Assembly: GCA_964468805.1 (NCBI GenBank)
Contig: CAYXWM010000032.1
Location: 1-31,194, forward strand
Source of the DNA: CAYXWM01 sp964468805
Lineage (GTDB): Bacteria; Bacillota; Clostridia; Lachnospirales; WRBF01
Reading direction: 5' to 3'
DNA length: 31,194 nucleotides
A program made the translations under genes and the position numbers. The first letter of the stretch is position 1. Each line of letters starts with the position of its first letter. The notes under the pieces were generated by a model. The model did no database searches. It saw only the letters and a list, made by a program, of their open reading frames with translations, and had not been told where the DNA came from. Shown piece by piece: positions 15,332 to 23,836 of this stretch.

Positions 15332-15530
15332 ATTGCACACCGGCATTTTTGCAAAATAGGTTTAATCTTGAACACTCATTGTTTATTACGAAAATTTAGC
15401 CGAAAAACAGCAAAATATGTCGGCATACGCCTGTACTTATTATTCTATGCTGTTGGGCAATCCCTTGTCCGCAAAATATAATGAATTTCAAGTTTTTAAT
15501 AAGATAAGCAATAATATTTTAAAATTTATA
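15332..15530. other. Gene-free AT-rich gap downstream of motB
   Basis: Together with 15194-15331 this makes the 337-nt motB-fliL gap. Apart from the promoter and hairpins listed, I see no coding frame, terminator with a T-run, or repeat here. Confidence 0.5.
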
Positions 15531-16292
15531 TTAAATTCCGTTAGTAGAATAATACCTGCTTTTTACTTTAATTTCAACCCTACGATTTCTTGCCCTGCCT
15601 TCGGGAGTTGTATTGGTATCTACGGGTTGATATTCACCGCGTCCCACAGCAGAAATCCTCACAGGGTCTATACCCTTTTGATTTATAAAGTACTTGCCTA
15701 CGGAAATTGCTCTGGCAGAGGATAAATCCCAGTTACTTGGAAATTGCACCGTGTTAATGGGAAGATTATCCGTATGACCTTCAATTACTACGTCGTTATC
15801 CGGATAATTTCCTATTTCGCCTGCCACTATATCCAACACACCCAAAGCCTCGGGTCGCAGTTGAGCCTTACCCACGTCAAACAGGACACCGTCGGGAAAA
15901 CTTATTACAATTGATTCGTCGGCAACTTTAACCTCTATCTGGCTTGCCTGTTGATTTTGAGCAAAATAGGTTTTAAATTGGGACGCCATTTGTTTCAGTT
16001 CTTCCTGAGCCTGTTTTGCCTTTTCTCTGCTTTGGTTGATGCTTGTGTCTATACGGGGCATTTCCATGATTCCGCTTCCCAATAAGTCGGCAATGCTGTC
16101 TCTGGCTCCGCCTTCTATGATGGTAGGCGTTCCCTGAGCACCGGCCGCCAAGGCTTGGAATTTTGCCACGTCTATGGTTGACATGGCAAAGAGCAATACG
16201 AAAAAGCACAGCAACAATGTAACCATATCTCCGTAGGTACTCATCCACGCCGGTGCTCCCGCAGGAGGTGCTTCCTCTTTACGTTTTGCCAT
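15531..16292 (-). CDS. motB: MotB, flagellar stator protein
   Basis: With MotA it forms the ion channel that drives rotation and anchors it to peptidoglycan. I start at the ATG 16290-16292 (253 residues, MAKRKEEAPP), which has GGTGG about 8 nt upstream; the GTG four codons earlier overlaps that site. The single membrane helix (about 22-42) contains the ion-binding Asp, D22 in TYGDMVTLLLCFF. The C-terminal OmpA-like domain has the peptidoglycan-binding EGHTDNLPI. The TM lacks an obvious Na+-specific signature I can judge. It lies 48 nt after motA. Confidence 0.96.
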   Translation of the reverse strand: MAKRKEEAPPAGAPAWMSTYGDMVTLLLCFFVLLFAMSTIDVAKFQALAAGAQGTPTIIEGGARDSIADLLGSGIMEMPRIDTSINQSREKAKQAQEELKQMASQFKTYFAQNQQASQIEVKVADESIVISFPDGVLFDVGKAQLRPEALGVLDIVAGEIGNYPDNDVVIEGHTDNLPINTVQFPSNWDLSSARAISVGKYFINQKGIDPVRISAVGRGEYQPVDTNTTPEGRARNRRVEIKVKSRYYSTNGI

Positions 16293-16340
16293 CAGTTTCA
16301 CCACCGTTGATTATTTGAAGTAATTGCTTTACCAATAACA

Positions 16341-17135
16341 TTATTCTCTGTCACGGTCGCTGCCGGTTTCTCTTAAGTTCGGGGATAAGAAGGCTTTTAA
16401 TTTTTCTTCGATAATCCTTGGGTTTTCGCCGGCTTGGATAGAAAGCATACCTTCGATTAATACTTCTTTCATCAACATTTCGTCCCCGGAGAATATTTTC
16501 ATCTTATTGGCAACGGGAATGGCAACGAAGTTTGCAATTAATGAACCGTAAAACGTTGTAATCAAAGCAACCGCCATTGAGGGGCCCAGAGAGCCGGGAT
16601 CGGACATATTCTGAAGCATAACTATAAGCCCGATAAGAGTACCTATCATACCGAAGGCAGGAGCAATAGCACCGATAAATTCCCAAACACCTCTGACCTT
16701 ACCGTGGCGTCCTTCGATATAGACAATCTCCGTTTCCAAAATGTTTCTTACCAGTTCCGGATCTGTACCGTCTACGATAAGCATAATACCTTTTTGAAGG
16801 AAGGAGTCATCCATGGTTTTGGTTGCTTCTTCCAAGGCAAGGATACCTTCTTTACGTGCTGTGTTTGCAAGAGATATTATTTTTGATATGGCTTGTGTGG
16901 GGTCTACTTTGGGTGGCTTAAAAATTTTGCCCATGGCTTTTAATGAGGTAACAACTGTCGCCAGTGAGTTTGCTATCATTGTTGTGGCAATGGTACCGCC
17001 AAAAACTATCATAATAGACGGATAGTCAATAAACGCTTTAACCGCAACACCTACATCCATTTTTACAGCCAGCAATATAGACGTAATTACAAAGAAAACG
17101 CCCGATACAAAACCTAAAACTGAACCTAAGTCCAA
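16341..17135 (-). CDS. motA: MotA, flagellar stator protein
   Basis: 264 residues with four membrane segments (about 3-23, 36-56, 152-174, 185-206). The proline-glycine stretch PAFGMIGTLIGL (159-170) is the channel-facing third helix. The cytoplasmic loop carries charged residues (RKEG, HGKVR) that contact FliG. The start codon is TTG (17133-17135), supported by AAGGGGGAA immediately upstream and by the typical MDLGSVLG N-terminus. It follows flbD and precedes motB. Confidence 0.96.
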   Translation of the reverse strand: MDLGSVLGFVSGVFFVITSILLAVKMDVGVAVKAFIDYPSIMIVFGGTIATTMIANSLATVVTSLKAMGKIFKPPKVDPTQAISKIISLANTARKEGILALEEATKTMDDSFLQKGIMLIVDGTDPELVRNILETEIVYIEGRHGKVRGVWEFIGAIAPAFGMIGTLIGLIVMLQNMSDPGSLGPSMAVALITTFYGSLIANFVAIPVANKMKIFSGDEMLMKEVLIEGMLSIQAGENPRIIEEKLKAFLSPNLRETGSDRDRE

Positions 17136-17333
17136 GGATATTCCCCCTTACTTTATTTTCCGGTTTTTTATACCTACCCTTAATTAAGTTCAGATAAAGT
17201 ACCATAGCTTTGCCGGTATCTGACCATGTAAAAAGGGCCGGTATTATGTTGCATTCGCAATAAGAGGAAGCAACCGTCTTTTGGTATTCTTAGTATTTGA
17301 TAGAATATCATTCCAACTTAATCTTATGTTTAC

Positions 17334-17519
17334 TCATTTTGCAAATATCCTTTTCTTATATTCCGAAATTCTATCTATAATTTCTTCAATTGACTCCTTG
17401 GCAATAATTTTACGCCCGGTGGTCAATGTAATTGTCGTGTCCGGAGTTGCTTCTATCAGTTCGATTAAATCGCAGTTGATAACAGTTTCTTTGTCGTTTA
17501 ATTTCGTTATATAAATCAT
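17334..17519 (-). CDS. flbD: FlbD / SwrD family flagellar protein
   Basis: 61 residues, a small cytoplasmic protein starting MIYITKLND, typical of the FlbD family found between flgE and motA in Bacillota. In Bacillus the homologue SwrD raises motor torque. A very strong AAGGAGG lies before the ATG. The location next to motA-motB fits a role in stator function. Confidence 0.92.
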   Translation of the reverse strand: MIYITKLNDKETVINCDLIELIEATPDTTITLTTGRKIIAKESIEEIIDRISEYKKRIFAK

Positions 17520-17595
17520 AGTACCTCCTTAACGGACAGGGTATGACGGAAAGAAATAAATTCAACTTATTACGGAGTTTATTTTATAAAATTCA

Positions 17596-17619
17596 CCGGA
17601 AGCCCGAAAAGGTTTCCGG
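17596..17619 (-). other. Hairpin after flgE
   Basis: CCGGAAACC and GGCTTCCGG pair with one mismatch around a 6-nt loop on the minus strand. Downstream is TGAATTTTATAAAA, not a clean T-run, so it is at most a weak terminator between flgE and flbD. Confidence 0.35.
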
Positions 17620-17690
17620 CGAACAGTTTCAAATTATATTAAAAATTATGAAGGTACTGTGTGGGTAGTAAAATATATTTCAGGTTTCAA

Positions 17691-19163
17691 TTATCGTTTA
17701 AGGTTAACCAGTTCTTGTAACATTTCATCGGAGGTTGTAATAATTCTGGAGTTTGCTTGGAAACCACGTTGAGTTGTAATCATTTCAGTAAACTCGTTGG
17801 ACAGGTCAACGTTGGACATTTCCAAAGTACCGCCCATCATTTTACCTCCGCCTGATTGCACTTCCACGCCTTCACCATCAAAATCGCCGGAGTTTTGGGT
17901 GGCAATGTAAAGATTGTCGCCTACCTTTTCCAGACCTGCCGGGTTGGGGAATTTGGCAACGGGGATTTGTGCCAAAACCTTTGTTTGACCGTTGGAGTAA
18001 CGACCGGTTATTTTACCGGCTGGGTCAACGGAAATTCCTATAAGATTACCGGCAGCGTTACCGTCCTGGGCGGTAGAGGTTGCATTTGCGGAGTATTGAC
18101 CAAATTGAGTTAAGCTGCCGAAATTAACTGCAACGATATTGGTCGTAGGTGCTGTACCGGCAGCGGCTCCGGGAGGCAAGTAAGCTCCGCCGAATTCCGC
18201 TCTGGGGCTTAGAATACCCGCAGGTGCCGTAATTTTTAGCAATAAGGGCTTCATTGCAGGGGCTGTTGTGGGTGTTGCTGTAGGATTGGTGACCAGTTTG
18301 GCATCTGTGCCGAACTCCAAAGGAGCATTTGTAAAGTCATTCCAAGCTATATTTGCAGGTAATGTGTCTTTATTTAAAGCGTTAAACGTAATAGCAACCG
18401 GGGTATATTGAGCCGCACCTGCCGCCGGAGGAGTTACGGTTATTCCCACCGGATTCTTTTTGTCGCCGTTGACATATGCTCTATCTCCCATGGAATAAGT
18501 CCAGTTGGAAGTTGCTTTATTGAAGCTAAACTTTACGTCCACGGTATATTTGTTGCCTATGGTGTCGAAAAATGCAATGGTGGTTTCATGTACCGGTTTG
18601 GTTGTGGCATTTAAGTTATCTTCGAACTTAATGGATGTTGTGGCTTTAGCAATGATAGACTCATTTCCGTCACTGATTGTAATGGGCTTAACACTGCCCG
18701 ATTCTATTTTGTTTTGCCCCGGATTGGATGGATCAGGAACAGCTTCCCAACCCATAACCTTAAGACCGCCGGATGTTACCAAATTTCCCTGGAGGTCAAA
18801 ATCGAAAGCCCCGGCACGAGTGAAATAATTGCCGGATTCATCTCCTACGATAAAGAAACCGTCACCGGAAATCATAAGGTCTAAGGCTCTGTCCGTACGT
18901 TGAGAGGCACCGCCTGTCATTACCTTGTCTATAGAAGCAACGGATACGCCCAGACCGATTTGCATGGGGTTGGTACCGCCGCGACCGGTTACGGGGTTTG
19001 CGGCAGCCGCACCGGTAAGGGTTTGGCTGTAAACTTCATTAAATGTAACGCGGCTTGATTTAAAGCCCACGGTATTTACGTTGGAAATATTATTGGCAAT
19101 AACGTCCATTTTGGTTTGATGTACCCTTAAGCCGGATACACCGGAAAACATGGAACGCATCAT
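17691..19163 (-). CDS. flgE: FlgE, flagellar hook protein
   Basis: 490 residues. The N-terminal rod/hook motif MMRSMFSGVSGLRVHQ with ANNISNVNTVGFK (24-36) and the C-terminal coiled region (EFTEMITTQRGFQANSRII) form the D0 core. The middle holds the surface domains, with a Pro/Thr/Ala-rich loop near the centre. Exported through the flagellar type III system, it polymerises into the hook under the FlgD cap. AAGGGGG lies 8 nt before the first of two consecutive ATG codons; either may be used. Confidence 0.97.
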   Translation of the reverse strand: MMRSMFSGVSGLRVHQTKMDVIANNISNVNTVGFKSSRVTFNEVYSQTLTGAAAANPVTGRGGTNPMQIGLGVSVASIDKVMTGGASQRTDRALDLMISGDGFFIVGDESGNYFTRAGAFDFDLQGNLVTSGGLKVMGWEAVPDPSNPGQNKIESGSVKPITISDGNESIIAKATTSIKFEDNLNATTKPVHETTIAFFDTIGNKYTVDVKFSFNKATSNWTYSMGDRAYVNGDKKNPVGITVTPPAAGAAQYTPVAITFNALNKDTLPANIAWNDFTNAPLEFGTDAKLVTNPTATPTTAPAMKPLLLKITAPAGILSPRAEFGGAYLPPGAAAGTAPTTNIVAVNFGSLTQFGQYSANATSTAQDGNAAGNLIGISVDPAGKITGRYSNGQTKVLAQIPVAKFPNPAGLEKVGDNLYIATQNSGDFDGEGVEVQSGGGKMMGGTLEMSNVDLSNEFTEMITTQRGFQANSRIITTSDEMLQELVNLKR

Positions 19164-19429
19164 AATGATTACCCCCTTGTAGAGTTTGTTTCTTGAATTT
19201 ACTTCCGGGTCAATTATTGCGGTTTATCTGTAACGGAATAAAATATTCGATTAACCGGTGATTACCGGATTATTTTATGCAAAAATTTAAGCTTTAATCT
19301 AAAATACGGTAAATAATCCATCCCGGCACCAATACCGGTTTTTGGAATTACCCCCGGGAGCGGCTGTTGCGGCAGTCCGTCCGCAACAATGAGCCTCCTT
19401 TGCCCCATGGGCTTGGTTTCAAGGTCCGG
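19164..19429 (-). other. Structured, partly GC-rich leader in front of flgE
   Basis: This 266-nt gap follows the TIGR02530-type gene. Its first 100 nt are much richer in G+C than other gaps here. TGTTGCGG pairs with CCGCAACA, extended by GGC/GCC across a bulge (19362-19395). AAAGGAGG (complement of 19394-19401) precedes TTG codons that open a 12-13-codon frame ending at a TAA. Whether it is a small peptide or an RNA element is unclear. Confidence 0.4.
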
Positions 19430-19798
19430 CTAAACTATAACCGCTCCGTCAATATTTGTATAAACCTGCTCTTTGGAGTTTCCCATGGCAGTAATTACGG
19501 TTTTGCTCTTTACGTTTACAACCAAAGCAATATTGTCCACAAGCACCAAAGAGTCTCTTATGCCCTTTGCTCTTGCCGCCGTAATACCGTCTTCAACACG
19601 ACTGAGTTGCTCCTTGGTCAGGTTGATGTTACGGGAATTAAGGCGTAAACCGGCATGTTTGGAAAATTGCAGCGGTTGCTGCTTGGAGATACTCTCGGAC
19701 AGAACCTCTTTGAAATTGGGCGTACCTTGCCTTTGGGTATCAAGTCTGTCTTGACCGGTAACGTCCGGTTTTATTAAATTGTTGTGAAGTATCTTCAT
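19430..19798 (-). CDS. TIGR02530-type flagellar operon protein
   Basis: 122 residues of the small family found between flgD and flgE in many Bacillota, known only as 'flagellar operon protein'. The conserved core is SKHAGLRLNSRNI...LTKEQLSRVEDGITAARAKG and the end NIDGAVIV, which links to VLVDNIALVVNVK. It has no signal peptide or membrane segment. The position suggests a role in hook assembly, which is an inference. AGGTGA precedes the ATG. It lies 31 nt after flgD. Confidence 0.92.
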   Translation of the reverse strand: MKILHNNLIKPDVTGQDRLDTQRQGTPNFKEVLSESISKQQPLQFSKHAGLRLNSRNINLTKEQLSRVEDGITAARAKGIRDSLVLVDNIALVVNVKSKTVITAMGNSKEQVYTNIDGAVIV

Positions 19799-19829
19799 AA
19801 TCTCACCTGCCTGTAGCCTTATTCCTTAA

Positions 19830-20843
19830 TTATTCCGTATCGTCTTCTTTGGTTTCTTCCGAACCATTTTCTTTGATACCTCTGTAGATTGAATAGGAAA
19901 TTTCCTTATTGCCTACCTTCAAGTAGGTAACTCCGTCGCGTATAAGCACACCATCCACCTTGCCCGAAGCCAATTCATGGGATATGTTTTTGCCTACCAA
20001 AGCCAACGCTTCTGTAACGTAGTTGATTTTATCAATCATAACTTCGTGGTTGCCTATTTGCAGGAAGGGCTTGTCGGCAGAAATTTTTACGCCGTTAATT
20101 TCGGCATCCTCGATTAATTGTAATTCATCGCCGTCTACCCAATAATAAGAAATCTTCTTGGTAAGCAGCATAGCCTTATCTGAAACGGTTACAATTTCTG
20201 AACCGAAAACTTCCTTGTCGCCAACGACAAGAACGGGAACGTCGTCATTACCCAATTTAACGAATTTAACGTAATCAACCTTACCTTCTACGTATTCCAG
20301 ATTTTCGCCGTCTTTGATGATAGCTTGAACCGTTTTACCGATTAAGGAGAGGTTTTGAGAGGTCATAAAGCTGTTGTTAAGATTGCTTAATTGGTATGAA
20401 GTTTGGTCTGTATAAACATTTTTCACGTCATCCACTGATAACTCTTGATCACCTATTATCAGGAAAGTACCTTTGTTTTTAATCTCTACCGAATCCACAC
20501 GACCGACTATTTCTTCGTATTCGCCGTTATCCTCGTTAAATTTCAAGCCTTCTACAATTCTGCCTATCATGGAGAAAGCCTGACCTTTGGTGCTTGTTTT
20601 GTTAAGGTTTTGCATTTGCTCCAAAGCTGAAAATTGTGCCATCTGGCCTACAAATTCTTTATCCTCTACCGGATTCAAAGGGTCTTGGTATTGCAATTGG
20701 GTAATAAGCAGTTGTAAAAACGCGTCCTTATCCAGGCTGTCTTTATGTTCACGAAATTTTTCCGTGGTATTTGATCTGGCTTCAGCCGCCTTTTTGCCGG
20801 CTTCCCAGTCATACCAGTTCCCGCCGGAAACTTTGTCTGCCAT
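19830..20843 (-). CDS. flgD: FlgD, hook-cap / hook scaffold protein, with repeated C-terminus
   Basis: 337 residues. The N-terminal FlgD domain (about 36-95) has KDAFLQLLITQLQYQDPLNP and FVGQMAQFSALEQMQNL. It forms the cap under which FlgE polymerises. The C-terminal 240 residues do not look like the single Tudor/Fn3-type unit I expect. They hold four degenerate units of about 50 residues (92-142, 168-220, 225-276, 282-323), each with a G[KR]xV-like start, a [GI]xVDxVxI-like middle and an xLxVGxxEV-like end. Strong GGAGGTGA before the ATG; 18 nt after fliK. Confidence 0.95.
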   Translation of the reverse strand: MADKVSGGNWYDWEAGKKAAEARSNTTEKFREHKDSLDKDAFLQLLITQLQYQDPLNPVEDKEFVGQMAQFSALEQMQNLNKTSTKGQAFSMIGRIVEGLKFNEDNGEYEEIVGRVDSVEIKNKGTFLIIGDQELSVDDVKNVYTDQTSYQLSNLNNSFMTSQNLSLIGKTVQAIIKDGENLEYVEGKVDYVKFVKLGNDDVPVLVVGDKEVFGSEIVTVSDKAMLLTKKISYYWVDGDELQLIEDAEINGVKISADKPFLQIGNHEVMIDKINYVTEALALVGKNISHELASGKVDGVLIRDGVTYLKVGNKEISYSIYRGIKENGSEETKEDDTE

Positions 20844-20861
20844 ATTTCACCTCCGGGTATA

Positions 20862-22331
20862 TTATGCAAGATAATTTACACTGCTGTCTTGGGCGATTTC
20901 CGCAACGGCTTCCTCCGGAATTTCAACGGATTGTGCTGACTTAACGGAATTACGCCTGTCAAAAGCTTGGGCATTTCTCTTGAACTCGTTTGCTTGTTCA
21001 TTTGCCTTGTCTTGACCTACGGAAACGGACAGGTTGTGTATTTCTATACCTTGTTCTTTCAGTACATCTTTCAATTGGTTAAAGTTTGACTCGATTATTT
21101 CTTTTACACGTTGATTCTCAGCCACAAATTGAGCGGTTATAATGCCGTTTTGAGTGGCAATTTTCAAGGTAACGTCGCCCAGTTGCTCCGGTTTTAAATT
21201 AACCCGAATTTCGGATAGACTTCCTCTTACATCAACCTTTATTTTATCGTGGATTTGATTGAGGATTTCCTTGGGTTCCACATCAAAGGGAAGTTTTGCC
21301 TTTTCCAAATGCTCGGCGAACGCTTTCTCTGCCGTTTGATTAAGTGTCATGGGAGCAGCGTTTGTATTTTGGGTTTCGGTAACAGGAATTCCGGTATTGC
21401 TTTCGTTGCCAGAATTTCCCGATTCGTTGCCTGTATGACCGCCGCTTTGGCTGTTATGCCCCACAGCAGGTGCCGGATTCTCCGGTAGGGTTGCTTCTTG
21501 GGAAACAACCGGTTTGTCTGAAACATCGGTATTTGCAACCTTATTTTCAACAATAGGATTGGCATTAACCGAAACTTCCGTTTTTACGGGCATTTCTTGG
21601 GTTTGTGAGGTTTGGGCTGCAGTTTCGGCGGATTCTTTAGCCTGTAAAGCTTGAGTTAAGTCTTTTAACGCAGTTTCCGCAAATTCCTCCAGAGCCTTTT
21701 CAACGTCACGGTAAATTTGACTTATGTTTTCAACATTCAGCAGTTGAGAAACTTGAGAAACATCAAATACCTTTTGCATCAGAAGGTTTAAGTTTACCTT
21801 GTTTGTAAGGTCTGCCGGAGTTAAATTCAAGGCTGCAAGTATTTGCCTCAGTTCATCAACAGGCATCTGCAAAATTTCCGCCAGCTTTTTCAGCAATTTT
21901 TCCTCGGCAGCATCTAAGGAATCATTTTCCGCAACACTTTCCTCTGTATGAGCGGTCACTCTGTCCTTATCAGCAACTTCTCCGGTTTGGCTGACAGTGT
22001 TTTCCTCGGTTGTTTCTTCGGAAACACCGTTGTTGGGCTTATATCCGTTAGAATTTTTGCTTACGGATTTAAGATGTTCCTTTGATTTGCCGGAGTTGTA
22101 TTTGGTTGCCTTGTTGTCGGCTTTGTCCGAATGGCGTTTTGCATGTCTTTCCGCAGATTCGGATTTTTTCGCCAAGTTTTCCTTACGGTCATTTGAATTA
22201 TCGGATTGCACCTTAGTTTCTGCCTTTTCAAAGAAATCCGTAAAGTTACCGGCGGCGGAACGAGCGTCTCCGGATACTTGCCTGTCATTGACAGCCCTTT
22301 GTTTTAAATACGCACTCAAGTCTACGTTCAT
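20862..22331 (-). CDS. fliK: FliK, hook-length control protein
   Basis: 489 residues from the ATG at 22329-22331, chosen because AAAGGGGG precedes it. A longer open frame to 22475 would run into the preceding gene. The N-terminus is polar, low-complexity and Ser/Asn/Glu-rich, as expected for the exported molecular ruler. A helical stretch (about 140-230) follows, and the C-terminal Flg_hook domain has EIRVNLKPEQLGDVTLKI. That domain signals FlhB (also in this cluster) to switch substrate specificity. Confidence 0.92.
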   Translation of the reverse strand: MNVDLSAYLKQRAVNDRQVSGDARSAAGNFTDFFEKAETKVQSDNSNDRKENLAKKSESAERHAKRHSDKADNKATKYNSGKSKEHLKSVSKNSNGYKPNNGVSEETTEENTVSQTGEVADKDRVTAHTEESVAENDSLDAAEEKLLKKLAEILQMPVDELRQILAALNLTPADLTNKVNLNLLMQKVFDVSQVSQLLNVENISQIYRDVEKALEEFAETALKDLTQALQAKESAETAAQTSQTQEMPVKTEVSVNANPIVENKVANTDVSDKPVVSQEATLPENPAPAVGHNSQSGGHTGNESGNSGNESNTGIPVTETQNTNAAPMTLNQTAEKAFAEHLEKAKLPFDVEPKEILNQIHDKIKVDVRGSLSEIRVNLKPEQLGDVTLKIATQNGIITAQFVAENQRVKEIIESNFNQLKDVLKEQGIEIHNLSVSVGQDKANEQANEFKRNAQAFDRRNSVKSAQSVEIPEEAVAEIAQDSSVNYLA

Positions 22332-22440
22332 TTCAGTCCCCCTTTCATTTAATTTTACCGATTCCCAAAAAGAGCCGGTATTATTGTTGTTCCGGGGTGT
22401 GAAGGAAATACCGAGTAATCCCGGGTATATCATACAAACC

Positions 22441-23232
22441 CTAAGGTGCCATACGCTTAGTAATCCTTGCCGCATTGGCAGGAGTCATTGCCGCAAGAAT
22501 AGCGGAGGTCTTCCTGTTATCTATATTTTTTAAAATCAGAACAACCAGATCCATATCCGTGGTCACCAATTCTTCCAAAAGCTTTGCGGCGGCGGTTTCG
22601 TCCATACCCTGATAGGTAGCAACGTATTTTTTCAAATTTTTGTTTTCTTCAACAGTTCCGATAATTTCACGATAAATACTTTCCGCCGTTTCGGGTGATA
22701 CGGATTCAAAAAATTTAACGAATGCATTGGGGTCATTTTCTGCCACGCCACGCTCATAAGCCTCTTTTTCAGCCTTAAAGGTCAATTGCTGTTCCTCAAT
22801 GGCTTGCAAACGTGTCAATTCGTCTGTGAACACTTTGTTTTTGTCATTTGCCGCTTTTAAGTCTTTGTCGGACTTATCCAGTTGAGTTTCAAGTTCTTGA
22901 ACCTTTGCCAAAAGCTGTTCTTGTGTCAAAACTTGTTCTGCACCGGCGGTTTCGGGGGACGGCAACAAGTTGCTTACTATGGGTACATTACGCAACAAGG
23001 GAATGTAGACCTGTTCCCTTAAATCAAAAATATTGAAAATCCATGTGACTACCGCGGCAACCGCCAGAAATAAAAACACAAACAAGATAATCAATCCCAC
23101 TTTGCCGGGCTTTTTCTCCCTTTTGCGTTGGGCTTTCAATTCTCTTTTTGCTTCTTTGGAAGATAGCCGGGTGGTGTTGTCATCCGCCGGTTGGGTATTT
23201 AAATTATTTTGTTGAGGTGCTTCTACTGCCAT
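22441..23232 (-). CDS. MotE / YlxF-like membrane protein with MgtE-N-like C-terminus
   Basis: 263 residues. A basic N-terminus precedes one membrane helix (about 45-68). A coiled-coil region (about 100-155) and a C-terminal helical domain resembling the MgtE N-terminal domain and FliG follow (conserved DMDLVVLILKNIDNRKTSAILAAM...ANAARITKRMA). Proteins of this kind between fliJ and fliK are known as YlxF or MotE; MotE is described as a chaperone of stator function. The role here is inferred from that. CGGAGGCGG precedes the ATG. It lies 154 nt after fliJ. Confidence 0.85.
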   Translation of the reverse strand: MAVEAPQQNNLNTQPADDNTTRLSSKEAKRELKAQRKREKKPGKVGLIILFVFLFLAVAAVVTWIFNIFDLREQVYIPLLRNVPIVSNLLPSPETAGAEQVLTQEQLLAKVQELETQLDKSDKDLKAANDKNKVFTDELTRLQAIEEQQLTFKAEKEAYERGVAENDPNAFVKFFESVSPETAESIYREIIGTVEENKNLKKYVATYQGMDETAAAKLLEELVTTDMDLVVLILKNIDNRKTSAILAAMTPANAARITKRMAP

Positions 23233-23386
23233 ACTCCGCCTCCGTTTAAGTCCTTGGGGTATCCCACAGACCTTAGCTTGGGATTAAGCTTGGTCGTTGG
23301 AGTTTTTGGACAAACTGAAATATATATAAATGAGACTGATTGCATATTCAATAAAACCGGTATATATGGGGTTAATTTTAGTGTAC

Positions 23387-23836
23387 TTAACCCTTGCGAA
23401 TTTTGGAATACTTATAGCTTACTCTTTCGTCGGTTTCCTTTTGCTCTGTTTTCAATTCTTCAATCTTAAACTCGTTTAAGCGATTTTCACGCAACTTACC
23501 GAAAATTTTATGTTCCTTCATTGCCGATTCAAGAGCTTGACGCTTTAATTCCGTTTGTTTTCTTGCTTCTATAATTATATCGTCTTGCTTGGAGATACGC
23601 TGTTTCAATACCTGAATATAATCGTTGTAAACCGCTGTTTTTTCGGGCTGTATATTTTCAATCAAACTTTGTCTGAAATTGTTTATTTCGTCCTGTTTTT
23701 GGTCCGTCAGCTCCTGTTTTATTTGCAGTTGCTGTTCTCTGTAGGCAATAGCATGACCAAACTCAGTCTTTCGTTGATCTTCCAACTTTTCTTTTACACG
23801 TAACAAGTTTTGCAATTCAAACTTAAACTTAGCCAA
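23387..23836 (-). CDS. fliJ: FliJ, export ATPase central stalk protein
   Basis: 149 residues, almost entirely a long charged coiled coil, as in FliJ, which inserts into the FliI hexamer and links it to FlhA. I start at TTG (23834-23836): AAGGAG lies 8 nt upstream, and MAKFKFELQNLLRVKE matches the usual N-terminus. A GTG three codons earlier has no spacing. The start overlaps the fliI stop by 8 nt. Confidence 0.9.
   Translation of the reverse strand: MAKFKFELQNLLRVKEKLEDQRKTEFGHAIAYREQQLQIKQELTDQKQDEINNFRQSLIENIQPEKTAVYNDYIQVLKQRISKQDDIIIEARKQTELKRQALESAMKEHKIFGKLRENRLNEFKIEELKTEQKETDERVSYKYSKIRKG

Noticed and set aside
19262..19408. A 48-codon ATG frame in the flgE leader
   Set aside because: It has no Shine-Dalgarno, overlaps the hairpin and the stronger AAAGGAGG site in another frame, and its product is not recognisable.
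20862..22475. A 537-residue FliK starting at 22475
   Set aside because: The extra 48 residues are not typical and overlap the preceding gene; the ATG at 22331 has an excellent Shine-Dalgarno.
23233..23386. CCTTGGGGTATCCC near 23250 as a fourth copy of the palindromic repeat
   Set aside because: Only a few bases resemble the left end; the central hairpin and right end are missing.
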